From assembly GCA_013397795.1 (NCBI GenBank), contig VZTJ01004373.1:522932-586931 (forward strand): DNA of 64,000 bases. Direction: 5' to 3'. Shown in pieces: positions 1 through 17,949 of the stretch; position 1 is the first letter of the stretch, and the number at the start of each line of letters is the position of its first letter. The translations under genes were made by a program, and so were the position numbers. This stretch comes from Orthonyx spaldingii (lineage: Eukaryota; Chordata; Aves; Passeriformes; Orthonychidae). The notes below the pieces were generated by a model that ran no database searches, was not told where the DNA came from, and saw nothing but the letters and a program-made list of their open reading frames with translations.

Positions 1-3000
1 GGGATTGCTGCAAGTTTGCGAATTCTGACCCCGCTACACCACAACCTACCTTCCCCTCTACAAAGAGCATGAGGTGCACTCCTCCAAATGTAAACATGCA
101 TTTAAAATGTTGCTGTGAATGAGAAGCAGCCCTCCTCTTGTGTTCAAGATGGGATAGAAGTCGCTACCTGATATATTTCCCCACCCTAAGCAATGTGACC
201 AGTGAGTCTCCTAACTTCTACGATGATGAGCTCTGGATGAAAAGCCCCGTTAGATCCTGTCCTGAAATCCACTGTTTTCTCTTGCATTTGATTTCCTGTG
301 GTGAACACTAGCCATGAGAAGAGGCTGAAAATCCAAGTTGCTCTCATTTGTCTGAGCTCAGAGCCAGCTGGGAATGAGACAACATGGCTTCAGCTCTCTC
401 CTTTGTATTTGCTTTGATTTCCAGTCATAGAAAGAATAATCACCCTGATGGAGACCTTCACCTCAAGTAAATGACCCAGCCTCGCAAAGACAGGAATTGC
501 CACTGAAATCAATGCATCCAGTAAGCTTAAGTTTTCAGATGAACCAACCAACACTGTATGCTCCACAAATGGTCTGTCATGACCCCTCCCAAGTTAGATC
601 TGTTGATTTAATCATAGGCAATGCCTCTTCAGCGAACTATACCAAAATGTTTAACCTGACAAGACCTTGAATGACAGCTGGAGGAGAAACAGGTAACACA
701 GATTTCATATGTACCAATAATTTGATCAAAGCCCACAAAACCCAAACAAACGCATATACTGGATTGTGCATGACTGGATGATGAGGTAAGACAGCAAATG
801 GCAGACACAAAGAAGTCACCACTGCCTTCTTTTCTTTACCTGTCATGCAGTCCATCAGGTTCCTCCTCGCTCTTGTAGAAAATGACATTATCACGAAAAG
901 AACCTGAAACTGCTTTCATGTTGCCCATCCAAAGCTTTCTGCCAGTCAAGGCCCCTGCCCGCTCTCTTCCACACCAGAAACTGCATGCAAGATGTGGAGA
1001 AAGGAGACAGAAAATTTAAGATGTCGCTTCTATGGTTTTTGCTGTCAGTTTGTGGCCAGGCACTGAGATGGAAGCGCAAGTCAGTGGGAGAAGGACTGGT
1101 CTCCCAGATAAGCTCTCTCCCTTACTAAGTAGGTATCTGAGAATCACTGAACAGAACTGGAAGGATTTTGCCTCATTGCTGTCTTCCCCAAGCTTTCCAA
1201 ACCAGCCAAAACCCTTTTTGCTGCTCTGTACCTAGGCAGAGAGGGCTCTGTGGAGCAACAGGAGCACTTAGTTATGCATCTTGTGGACTTCACTGTGGCT
1301 CTAGTGGCTGCCTCCATTGTTTGTGGGATATTCTCCCTCCCTTCCCTCCTTCTAACAAAGATTCTGATTAATGATCGCTCATTCCTAATTGTCAAATTTC
1401 TTTTCCTTCATCCTGTGTCTAATCACCAGTGACAGAAGCCATTACGCAAATGAGAGCAGACGACTTCCCACAACTGTTCTCGTTGGTAAAAGCCTTGTAA
1501 TTTAAAGCTCTGATTTGTAGAGGAAAGCTGCATTTCCCCAAGGCGTCCGGGCATCTGTTCCACTTACACTCCAAGAGCCTCGACTTCCGCTCCCTCCCCC
1601 CACAATTAGTCCTCTGCTTGCAACAAATATTTGACTTTTCGAGGCAGTAATTAGAACTTACTTTGCATGTGTTTGTCACAGTACCAGCATCTTCCCCTTT
1701 CCTTCTAGGCAGCACCAATGCAGAGAAATGCCCAGGGAGGATGGTGGCTTCAGGGCTTCCAAGGTCATTGATGGGAGAGGTGCCTTCTGTCCCAAAACAG
1801 GAACAGAAGATGCAGACCATAAGCAAGAGTGCAAGGAAGCTCCTCACACACACATGGCAGAAATGCACTTCTCTAAGCATAAAAACACATGAGCAAAGGC
1901 AGGACCTCTGCTACAGTTGCTGCTCTGCTTCCAGGGCTGAGACCACGCATCAATAACGGCCTGCCAGGATATTGCTGAGACCCTGAGTGCACTACCCCCA
2001 TTCTAGGGCTTTAAAGCACAGTTGGCTGTGTTCAAGGTCAGCTTGGTCATTGATAAGAACCGTTGCAAACAAAAGAAGTCTCAGCCCAGGCCTGCCCCTC
2101 TCTCTCTCTCAAGAGCTGCTTTGATGCCATGGGTGTCCCCCTTCTCCCCCAGTTGAGTTAGACTGTCCCTGCACTGCAGCTGTGTCTGATACCCTAACCC
2201 TGACCTGATCCTCACCTCTGGGCTTCACCTTGGACCTGGATTTATCACTCCAAATTTCCCTACCCTGATCAACAAGGGGGTGAACAAGTGCATCAGTTCA
2301 AAAACCCATGCACTTTTCTTCACACAGGAAAGATCCCACAGCTATGATTTACAAGGATTAAGACTTCTCCTTAGAAGAAACCCACTTTTTAAGGAACAGG
2401 GAAATAAAGGGAAAAAAAAAAAAGAGACAAAAGGTATTAAAGGACCTAAGTTAATAAAAGAAAACAAGAAAAAGACTAAAAGTACAAGTGAAAAATCTTG
2501 GACTCTGACCTAGTTTTCAAATGACATGGTTCTCATCCCTCCATTTGCTCTGCTCTTTACAAAACCTGAAACATTTCTGAGCTGTGTGACACCAGCTGTA
2601 CGTTACCCAAGAGGCAAGTGCAGAGCAGAAAGACTACAGGATGAGACACAGCAGACCACAAAGATCAGTGGAACAGAAGCTAGGCTGTTCAACAGCGATG
2701 ATCCCAGCAGGCACAGCAGGGAAAGGTGAGCACCCACAGTCAGACTTTCTGCACTTGGCTTTCCTACTCCCTTCACGTTCAGCCTGTCCCCCCACCAGTG
2801 TGAGAAGAGAATTCCATTTGGGGTAGCCGAGGCTGAGGCATCTCTCTCTCTCCCCCACCACCCCAACATCCCTCACCTACTATTCAACTCTTCCCTATTT
2901 TACTACATCTTAGACATTTGTTCAGAATTAGACAACATTTCACCAAAGGTTAGATTCCAAGATTGCTGTAGAGTTAATATTACCATAAAATAACCTGTGT

Positions 3001-3270
3001 CTACTAGGTAGAGAGGACTCCATCATCCAGGGCTGCTAACATACAGCACAGGTACACACAGGAAGCTTCCCCCTAAAGTCTCCTAGACAATTAATTGAAT
3101 TCATTAGGCCTGGTTGTGTAGTTTGCTCCCTCACCCAGAGAGGGACCAGAGTATGGTGACATCATTCAGGTCACCAGGGAGGGGAATTTTTCCCTTCCCA
3201 CCAACACTTCTTGTTGACAGGGTTCAAAGACACCATCTTGTTCCCAGCTTTCCTTTCAGGCTTATGGAAG
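1..3270. other. Intergenic DNA on the PAX2 side of HIF1AN
   Basis: I can support no gene here. Open frames in both strands are short, overlap each other, and show no recognisable family. The stretch has simple repeats (CT-rich tracts near 2096-2110 and 2838-2852, an A-run near 2412-2423). About 1355-1690 stands out as a candidate conserved non-coding block and is listed separately. In other amniotes the neighbour on this side of HIF1AN is PAX2, so this is probably the HIF1AN-PAX2 spacer; that is inference from gene order. Confidence 0.6.
1355..1690. promoter_or_regulatory. Candidate conserved non-coding element
   Basis: About 330 bases rich in homeodomain-type cores (GATTAATGATCG near 1366, CCTAATTG near 1384, GTAATTTAAA near 1496, CAATTAG near 1603, GTAATTAGAA near 1646) and an octamer-like ACGCAAATGAG near 1444. 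It has little simple repeat and no coding potential that I recognise. The texture resembles developmental enhancers; proximity to PAX2 makes PAX2 regulation the first guess. No alignment could be made here, so conservation is inferred, not shown. Confidence 0.35.
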
Positions 3271-4118
3271 TAGTATGGAGAAAGTTGTGAAGAGACACAA
3301 TAATGCAATTGCTATTGCTGTTTTGAAGGCAGTTCTGGAGACCAACAGCTTTCACCAGCGAAGAACACAAGTTGAGTTGTTTGAAAGACTGGAAGGTAGC
3401 TTTATATGCACATATCCTTATAGAGCTCTTCTACACAGCCGCTCACAAAATAAAAGCCACACCATTCTGTTGTTCAACATTGGTTGTATTTAAGAACTAC
3501 ACTTCAGAAGGTACCATGTGTTTGTCACACCCCACCCCCTGCACACACACCCCTAGCAGAGAACACACAGCTTCCCAATACCATGGCAAGGGGCATTGAA
3601 AGCACAAGGTGAAAAGGGGAGGGGGGAAGTCAGTCCATCAGTGCATTGTAAATGAGCTTTCACAAAGTCAAGTGCAGCAAAACCTGTTCCGACACTTTAA
3701 AAGTTAGACCTTTGGCAAATAAAAGGAAAAAAAAAAGGATCCTAAAAGTTCTGTAAGTACCATTCTCTCTCCACATGGGATATGAACTCCCACCCTGAGC
3801 TTCAAGAGTTGATGGTGTCTAACAAGCAGTACTGAGGACTACCATGTGCTGAATAAATAGCACAGAAATGGGATTTAATTTAAGCATCTTTCAACAAAGG
3901 GCATGTACCCAAGATTCCTGGGAAGGCCTTCCTTTAGGCCAGCCAGGAGCTTAGCCTTCTTCCCCAGTTGTCCAAAGGCTGAGCAGTGATAAGCATCCAG
4001 CCGAGTGACCTTCGTCTGGATCTAACCACAGCTCTGGAGAGTCTGCAACATGGCAGTCAGACTACTCAGTGACACGTATTTCTTGAACAAGGACCCTGTA
4101 GCTGCCAATTACACTTCA

Positions 4119-5816
4119 TTTATTCTGACCAGTAAAGTGGCCAGAAAACTTGCCTCAGAACCTCCTGTTTCAGAAGCCTTTCACCTTTGTGAAAGACAAG
4201 CCCACTGCAAGTGGTGCATGAGATGTCCCAGCAAAAGATGGGTCCTGAGGCCAAGATGGAGCACTTCTCAAGTAGCATGTTACACTTTTATCAGAACAAG
4301 TCCACAACAACAGGGAAAACACTGGGAAGTCTCAACAAAACAAATTCTCCACTTTCTGGGATGAGATACGTGGGCTATGAAACAGTTTCTCCCACCTCTA
4401 GCTCTTGGGACCCATTACAACTGCATCAAATATACAAGACCTCTGCACCACCCCCGAAACCAGGGACAGCCGTGCAGCACACCTCAGGGAATAGAAAGTC
4501 AGCTTCCACACGAGCCTAAGGCTTCTGCATGGAAGAGGAGAAGGAGGAAAGCAAAATTATTTTTCAGGGTGATTACTGAGGACTCAAACAGAGGCTTATC
4601 CAGTTCCTGTGCTCTGGTCTTGTCACTTCCCAGTCTGCCATGTTAAGTCCAAGAACACAAAAAGGATCAAGATAAACTTAATCACATTTAAACAAAAAGT
4701 CCTGAACTCTTTCACATGACTGTACAAGGAAGGGAACCATACACTGGCATGGATTTAACTGATGGACAGGAGCCACACAAAATCACACAAACATGCGCAC
4801 CTGTGCGCAGCCACACACGCTTGAGTTCTTGCAGTTTCAGTAAAAAGGGCACTTTCCTGTGTTAGTCTGAGGAGCCAGCACCCTTGGTGGGGAGAAATGA
4901 GGCTCTGTACCTATCTGACACTGTGTTTTGACAGTTGAGATCAGCATCCCTTGGGAATTTAAAAATGTGGCTTAATCATTCAAGACTTGGAGAGTGCCCC
5001 GGCATTTATGCATCTCTCTTCATAATGCTATATCCCCTTTTAACCACACTGCAGCTTCAGAAGAGCAGGAGAGAAGCCTTCACTCCCCAGAAAAAGCTGT
5101 CAGAAAGGAGATTCATCTAGACTCATACAAGACAGATGTTATTTGGAGAGCATAGGATTTGGTGCTCACACACTAGATAAATTCATTCTGATCTCTACCC
5201 TGTACTACATCCGAAGCACAGATATCTTAGGTTGAAGTAACTGAATCATTTGTCCAGTTGCTCAACACACACAGGCCATCTCACATGTTTGTTCCCATTA
5301 ATACAAAAAGGTGCCAGAGTTGAGCAGGGACAAGTCCTCTAACAACAGAGGACTGTGAAACCTAACACTTCCCACATTATATCCACTGCAGGCACCAACA
5401 CACAAACCCAGTCAGGAGATCCAAACCCCATGAGGCTGAGCAAACAATATTGCTCCTGGTTATCCTCCAAGCTCTTCTTCATATGCCTGAAAATCCTGAA
5501 GTAACACATCCAAGTGCCTGAAGCCATGCTCCTTGTTGTGGCAGACAGGGCAGAGGGAAGAAAATAACCAAGTTAGTGAGCATGAATCCAGCTTCCAATA
5601 AGTGCAGACTCTTTCTTGGGAGGTTCGGTTAGATGAGAGTGGAGGATGAATGGGGTACTAATGGTTTTGCAGTTCCAGTAGCCCCTTTACTGTAGTGGGG
5701 CTGGGACAGGCCAGGAAACCCACCAGTCCGTTAAGTGCTGCGTGCAATACTAGCGCTCAGTATCTTCCATTGCTTGTGAAAAAAGCAGCTCCAACATCAG
5801 CCACGGGCACCGGGCA
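4119..5816 (-). other. HIF1AN: Probable HIF1AN 3' untranslated region
   Basis: This is non-coding sequence directly downstream (minus strand) of the HIF1AN stop codon. The first canonical poly(A) signal that I see on the minus strand is AATAAA at 4124-4119; an ATTAAA follows at 3878-3873. No strong GT-rich downstream element distinguishes them, so the 3' end is uncertain and could lie further left. Confidence 0.35.
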
Positions 5817-12770
<6,954 letters not shown>

Positions 12771-13230
12771 CGCCGCCTCCGCCGGAGAACCCGGACCAAG
12801 GAAGCCGGAAGCGGAAGCTGCGCACCCATGGCAACGCCGGAAGCGGAGGGCGAAGGCGGAGGGCGGGGAACCATAGAGGGGGAGGAGGGAGGGAGCGGCA
12901 GCGGCGGCGGCAGCGCCCCCGCGCGGGCGGAGGCTGCAGGGGCTCAGCTCCCCTCGGCCTCCTGTGCCTTCCCAAGGCTCCCGGACATCCCTGGGAGCCG
13001 GGAGCACTGGCGGGGGCAGACTCGCTGCACAAAACACAGAGGATCGGCTGTGCAGCCTCATTGCCGGGCCCCGTCTGCCTGCAGCCCCTTCCCCTCCAAT
13101 GCAGCGGAGCGGGCGCAAGCGCTGCTCTTCGGGCACTTTCATTGCTCTGATGGAAACAGCGCTGCCCGCTGCCTCAGTCTGCCTGCGGGAAATGGACTGC
13201 GGGGCTCAGCGCCTCAAAACCAGACGTTTA
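12771..13230 (-). promoter_or_regulatory. HIF1AN: HIF1AN CpG-island promoter and 5'UTR
   Basis: The sequence just upstream of the HIF1AN start is very GC- and CpG-rich (the island runs about 12540-13230) and contains no TATA box. Close to the start lie two CCGGAAG ETS-type motifs (about 12805 and 12837), a related GCGGAAG copy (12811), and CCATGGCAAC (about 12826-12835), which resembles an RFX half-site. These are typical of housekeeping promoters. The transcription start cannot be fixed from sequence. Confidence 0.6.
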
Positions 13231-13239
13231 ATTAACACT

Positions 13240-14150
13240 TGCTACAAAAAAAATATATAGCACTGCCTGGTGCAACTAACACCCAGCTTGTGATGGCGAC
13301 TACATCGTTTTAGCAGGATTTCATGAAATGTGTTACTGAAGCTGGAGCTGTTGAATTATTTTCTTATTGTATGTTTACTACATGAGACAAAGTCTACATT
13401 TGGCTATTAATCTGCAAACAGCAAGAATGATGATGGCTATTTCCCAAGGATGCGTGGGGGAATGTGTACCTAATCCCACATTAGGCATCAGCTCTGGAGA
13501 AAATTTCAGTCTCTGGCATTCAGTGGTTTTCATCTTACGGTAGCTGGGATTTGTTCTTCTGGCTGCACAGAACTTTGGCTTCATGAGAATAATGCAATTT
13601 CCCTTTGTGCTTCCAAAATTTATTAATATACCTAGTTTCTAGGAAAATGAATGCCCTGTCACCTTTTAAATCTACAGCACTTCTGCTGTACAGGTTAACA
13701 AAAAACGTTTACAGTGTATCTGCAAATATATTTGGGTGCTTAGGAAACTTGAAACAAAGCTGTGGTAAACTCAAACATAATTCAGAAAATAAATACCCAG
13801 CAGTGAAGAGCTGGTGTAAGAAGCAGCTGACCACAATCCAAGCCTGCAGTGAGGCCTGAGCCCAAGTCAATGGGAACCAAAGGTCCCCACTCCTGGTGCT
13901 GTCCCCCTGCTGTCCCCACAGCGCTGTGGGCTGCAGAGGTAGGACGGGCACCAAGTGCTGCTCCATGGAAAACAGCAGCACCATCTGCATGGGAAGGCTG
14001 GGCTCTGAGTTAATAACTTTATTAGATAACTGAATAACTTCACTCGTGCGTAAGGGAGTAGACTGAATTAGGATACCATCCCTAAAATGACATCTGTAGG
14101 CCCTTCTCTGGGCTAAATGAAAGGATGCTGTTCTTTGTCTGCGTCAAAGC
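13240..14150. other. Intergenic spacer between HIF1AN and NDUFB8, left part
   Basis: This is AT-leaning sequence between the two divergent genes. I see no supported gene, RNA or clear repeat. Short open frames at 13605-13859 (+) and 13709-13990 (-) have no recognisable family. Confidence 0.55.
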
Positions 14151-14580
14151 CCCCACCTCAGGCATGCTGTATCTCAGATATATTTTTGTGGTTCATCACT
14201 GTTTTCATTCAATTATTAGGTTTACAATTAATGTTGTTGTTAGAACGAACAGCTTTAATAACAAATTGCCTGTGATAGTTTTTGAGCTGCAAAGTTTATA
14301 ATGTAAATCGTTATAGAGACATTACCCATTATAACTGATGTGCGTAACTGAAGGAAAATGAGTTCAACTACCACAGAGTTTACATAATGAAGTAAACTGC
14401 AAAATCCTTTAATGATCATATTGATTTTATTTACAATAATACATCGCTTACATTTGAAGAATCACATTGCTAAATTAACATGCCATTTCTGCTGTCTACC
14501 TTCCCCTGGCTCCATGGAGATAAGACGCTTACATTTGGGTATTGACTTTAATAATATTGATACTGATACAAAGAAGGCAA
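14150..14580. promoter_or_regulatory. Candidate conserved regulatory block upstream of NDUFB8
   Basis: An AT-rich block of about 430 bases is packed with homeodomain-like cores: TTCAATTATTAGG near 14208, ACAATTAATG near 14224, TTTAATAACAAATTG near 14253, TTTAATGATCATATTGATT near 14408, CTAAATTAACATG near 14470. It abuts the NDUFB8 CpG island, which starts abruptly near 14585. Dense TAAT cores without repeat structure suggest a developmental enhancer rather than a housekeeping promoter element. The target gene is unknown; PAX2 and WNT8B are the developmental genes of the block. Confidence 0.4.
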
Positions 14581-14779
14581 TTTGCATAACGCCGCCGGGC
14601 ACGGCATCGATCCGACTGAGCATCGATCCGGCTGCTCTGCAGGAGGGTCTGGGACTCCCCGGGTCCGGGAGGCAGTACTTGCCATAAATTCCCATTGCCC
14701 CGCTTCAGACGATGACAGACAGAGCAAAACATCGCACGGATGCCTTTCCCGCCCATTAACCTCGTGTCGGTGTTACAAC

Positions 14780-14906
14780 AACAACAGCGGCCGATCAATT
14801 CAGGCCCGGCGGGAGCCGGTACCGGCATCTGAGGCGGCGCCGGCCCGGCCCCGCCCGCTGGCCCCGCCCCCCGCGCCCGCGGCTCCGCGCCTGCGCACTG
14901 GGGGTG
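14780..14906 (+). promoter_or_regulatory. NDUFB8: NDUFB8 proximal promoter with GC boxes and an NRF-1-like site
   Basis: GC boxes (CCCCGCCC type) occur within about 14847-14873, and CGCGCCTGCGCAC at 14886-14898 resembles the palindromic NRF-1 site (TGCGCATGCGCA family), ending 8 bases before the start codon. NRF-1 is the usual activator of nuclear respiratory-chain genes, so the site fits. There is no TATA box. Confidence 0.5.
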
Positions 14907-17808
14907 ATGGCGGCGGGCGCTCTCCGCGGTGTCCTCTGGCTCCGGGCGGCCGCCGGGCTCCGCGCGGCCCGGGCNNNNNNNNNNNNNNNNNNNNNNNNNN
15001 NNNNNNNNNNNNNNNNNNNNNNNNNNNNNNNNNNNNNNNNNNNNNGGGCGGCGGGCCGGTGGGCCGGTGGCTGCGGGGTCGAGGCGAGAGGGCAGCGCGA
15101 CCTCCCCGGCCTGGCTGCGGCTGCCGTCGGGTCCCGCGCCCACCGTGCCGCGTTGTTGTCCCGCAGCCTCGGAGATGTCCCAGGACATGATGCCCGGGCC
15201 GTACCCGCGGACTCCGGAGGAGCGGGCAGCCGCTGCCAAGAAGTACAACATGCGGGTGGAGGACTATCAGCCCTACCCCGACGACGGCTTCGGGTGAGCT
15301 GGGTGCTGCCGCTGTTCCGCAGCCGGGAGCGGGCCGGGGCCAGCAGCTCCTGGCTTTGTGGAGAGCTGCTGCAGGCTCGTAGTCCCTGGTGAATGCCTGG
15401 CTTTGCTGTACCACTGTGAGCTTAGAGCTTTGGAGACACTTCAGTGTTTTAAAACAGGAGCTATGGAATGAGTTAGAGGCCTGTGTGAATAAAACAGGAG
15501 AGACTTCACGAGAGAAATATGAGAGACTTCATCTGCTGTTGTAGTGCAAGGCTAAGTGGGATGAACTGGAGGCCACCTCTACAGTAAAGGTTTCAGGAGA
15601 TGTTTAAATGTTGGGGAATACTTTGATATGTGCCAAGATAACTAGGGTTCCATATTTTAGTTAAACTTGCATTTTCTTTCATCTAGTATAGTCCAAAAGG
15701 GCCAGTTTGGGTAATGCCATTTGTTATGGTGACTGTTATCAAGGTAATTATTGTTGTGCTCGTTGTTTTAATGCATTTCAAAAACGTATATGCATAAAAG
15801 CTATAAAAACAAAGTAATGTTTAATTCTTCTATTTCCATAGGCCTGTTTTATAGTGTCTCCTACAAATTGTATGTATATTAATACAGATTTCTTCATGTT
15901 CGGTGTTTTGTTTGTTTCTCATAGGTATGGTGATTATCCCATGCTCCCTAATAAGTCTCAATATGAGAGAGACCCCTGGTACCAGTGGGACGCGCCAGAC
16001 GTGAGGCATAACTGGGGAGAGCCGGTAGGAATGCTAGTACCACTTCCCAGGTTGCTCACCAATGCTACTGTTACTAAATTCTAACATGCGCGTCTTGTTA
16101 GTGCTTTCTGTTGAATCATTTGTGTAATTTCATCACCAGTGCAGTGTTGCTTGTGCAAGCAGGGACAGTCAGTTCAAGGCAAAGTTAGGCTGTGGCTAGA
16201 GCTGGGAGTTTGGAGGCAGTACTTGAGCTACAAATTAATAAGTTCTCCGCATTTATTAATGTAAAATGAGACTGTAGGCAGAACATGCTTGCGACTTTCC
16301 TATTTATACTTCAGGGCAGAAGCTTAAATGCTTCTGCTTCCATCAGGAAGGACATTAGTTTGCTACCAGCCCTGCTCTTGTCCTGGAGTAACAGCAGCAG
16401 GTCCTCTACCTGCTTTAAGGTAGACACTTTCCAAGTGTCAGGTAGTTGCTTCTTTGTTTGAAATAGCACTACTTGTGTTTGGGTGTGTGACTGAACTTCC
16501 ATTGATGAGGGTTCCAGTATATACCATGCCTTTCCAATGGCCCTGGGGAGCAAAGCTGAGGTAGAATGCCTATGCATAGAAATAAAAACTGCTGCTATCC
16601 TATATTTAAGCATGTTGCCTGGTATAAGCGTAGGATGAAATGTAGAGTCTTTTCAGTTTTACTGTAAGCAACAATTTGTTGTGAATGTAGGTAAACCAGG
16701 TACCTCCTCTGTGGTTTTATCTCCACTTCTGAGGTGGAGATGAAGCAGCTTCTGGCAGTTTTGTGAATGCTGTAATGTGCTGCTTCCCTTGAGAAAAGCA
16801 ACTTGACCACTGTTGGTAAATGTGCAATTGTTTTCCTTTGTTCTTGAGATGCACTGGGACTTTGACATGTACATTCGGAACCGGGTTGATACGTCCCCTA
16901 CTGTCATTCCCTGGCACACCATGAGCAAACACTTCTTGATCTTCTTGAGCACAATGCTGATCATGTTTGGTGTTGGAGCGATCTACCCATCTTACAGGCC
17001 TGTGGTGAGTGAAACTGAAGGGTGAAGGGAGGAAAAGTAGCTGTGTTTCTTGTCGTTGCCAATGTCCATAAGAGTGATTTTGCTGAAGATGAGCGATGGG
17101 TGTGAACACAAAACTCTGCTGCTGGCAGTGGATGGTCCAAGGGATGTCCTGTGGCATCCAGCCTGAGTTGCTCTCTTGACTGACCTGGCTCAGCTCACAG
17201 ATACTGCTTCACAGTGAGCAGTCCCTCTTCACAGAGAACTAATTTTAACTATGCTTCTTACAGTATCCCATCTTTGGCCTAGGTACTCGGCTTCTCTGTG
17301 TGTGCATTTACTCAAATGAGATGCTTTAACTCTTCTCTTGCCCTCTTTTTTTAGTTGTATCTCATGAGCTGTATCATTTGGGGAATGCACTCTTGAAAAA
17401 TGTGTCTGCACACACAAACAGCTTTTGCAAGATATTGTCCTCATGCTGTGAGATAAACTGTTGATTAAGATTAAAAGCAAGACCACCTTGATGTTTCTCT
17501 TAAAGAAAATCATTTATGCAAGGAACCCCCTATTTCTGAATTTACTTTCCTCATATTCTAATATTCTAGCTGAAGCACTTAAGAAATAGAAATTTAGATC
17601 ATAAATGACAAGCCTTCATTTGGATGGGGGTGGAATAGGATGAGACATTTTCCTCTTATCCGTTAATTTGCTTGATGAATGTGGTGAATTTGCCACTCTT
17701 TGTCTCTCCTTGTAGGGACCGAAGCAATATCCCTTCAATGACCTGTATCTGGAGAAAGGAGGAGACCCCAATAAGGAGCCACCAATGGTGACACACTATG
17801 AAATTTGA
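14907..17808 (+). CDS. NDUFB8: NADH:ubiquinone oxidoreductase beta subcomplex subunit 8, 5 exons, exon 1 cut by an assembly gap
   Basis: NDUFB8 is an accessory subunit of the membrane arm of mitochondrial complex I. Exon 1 starts at 14907 and encodes a basic, hydrophobic import sequence (MAAGALRGVLWLRAAAGLRA), then runs into an N gap at 14975. Exons 2-5: 15167-15293, 15925-16024, 16849-17004, 17716-17808. Exon 2 carries PGPYPRTPEERAAAAKKYNM and DYQPYPDDG; exon 3 YGDYPMLPNKSQYERDPWY; exon 4 an inner-membrane-spanning helix (about HFLIFLSTMLIMFGVGAIYP) preceded by NRVDTSP; exon 5 the conserved tail GPKQYPFNDLYLEKGGDP ending HYEI. Exons 2-5 give 157 residues; with about 29 from exon 1 the total would match the human 186. 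Phases agree at every visible junction. The exon 1 donor is probably inside the gap. Confidence 0.93.
14975..15045. other. Assembly gap (71 N) in NDUFB8 exon 1 / intron 1
   Basis: This is a run of 71 N inside an extremely GC-rich island. It removes the end of the mitochondrial targeting sequence and very probably the first splice donor. The true missing length is unknown. Confidence 0.99.
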
Positions 17809-17921
17809 AAGTTGTTCAAGTGCTGCATTTCCGTCAGTTCTGCTGGAGAAGGAATCTTCCCTAGTGTTCACTGGCATATGTTAACACTTGTTCTTCAGTG
17901 TTCAACTGCTAACTGCAGTGA

Positions 17922-17945
17922 AATATATCAATGACACGTACTGTG
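17922..17945 (+). terminator. NDUFB8: Likely NDUFB8 polyadenylation site with variant signal AATATA
   Basis: No AATAAA is seen soon after the NDUFB8 stop. AATATA at 17922-17927 is followed about 15 bases later by a GT-rich stretch (GTGGTGGTTGTCTTCTG), the usual arrangement of a cleavage site. This would give a short 3'UTR of about 130 bases. Confidence 0.45.
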
Positions 17946-17949
17946 GTGG

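Noticed and set aside
1419..1880. 153-residue minus-strand frame
   Set aside because: No recognisable domain; it overlaps the candidate regulatory block and has no splice or promoter context.
14529..15414. Minus-strand frames running through the N gap
   Set aside because: They cross unknown sequence and are shadows of the NDUFB8 island.
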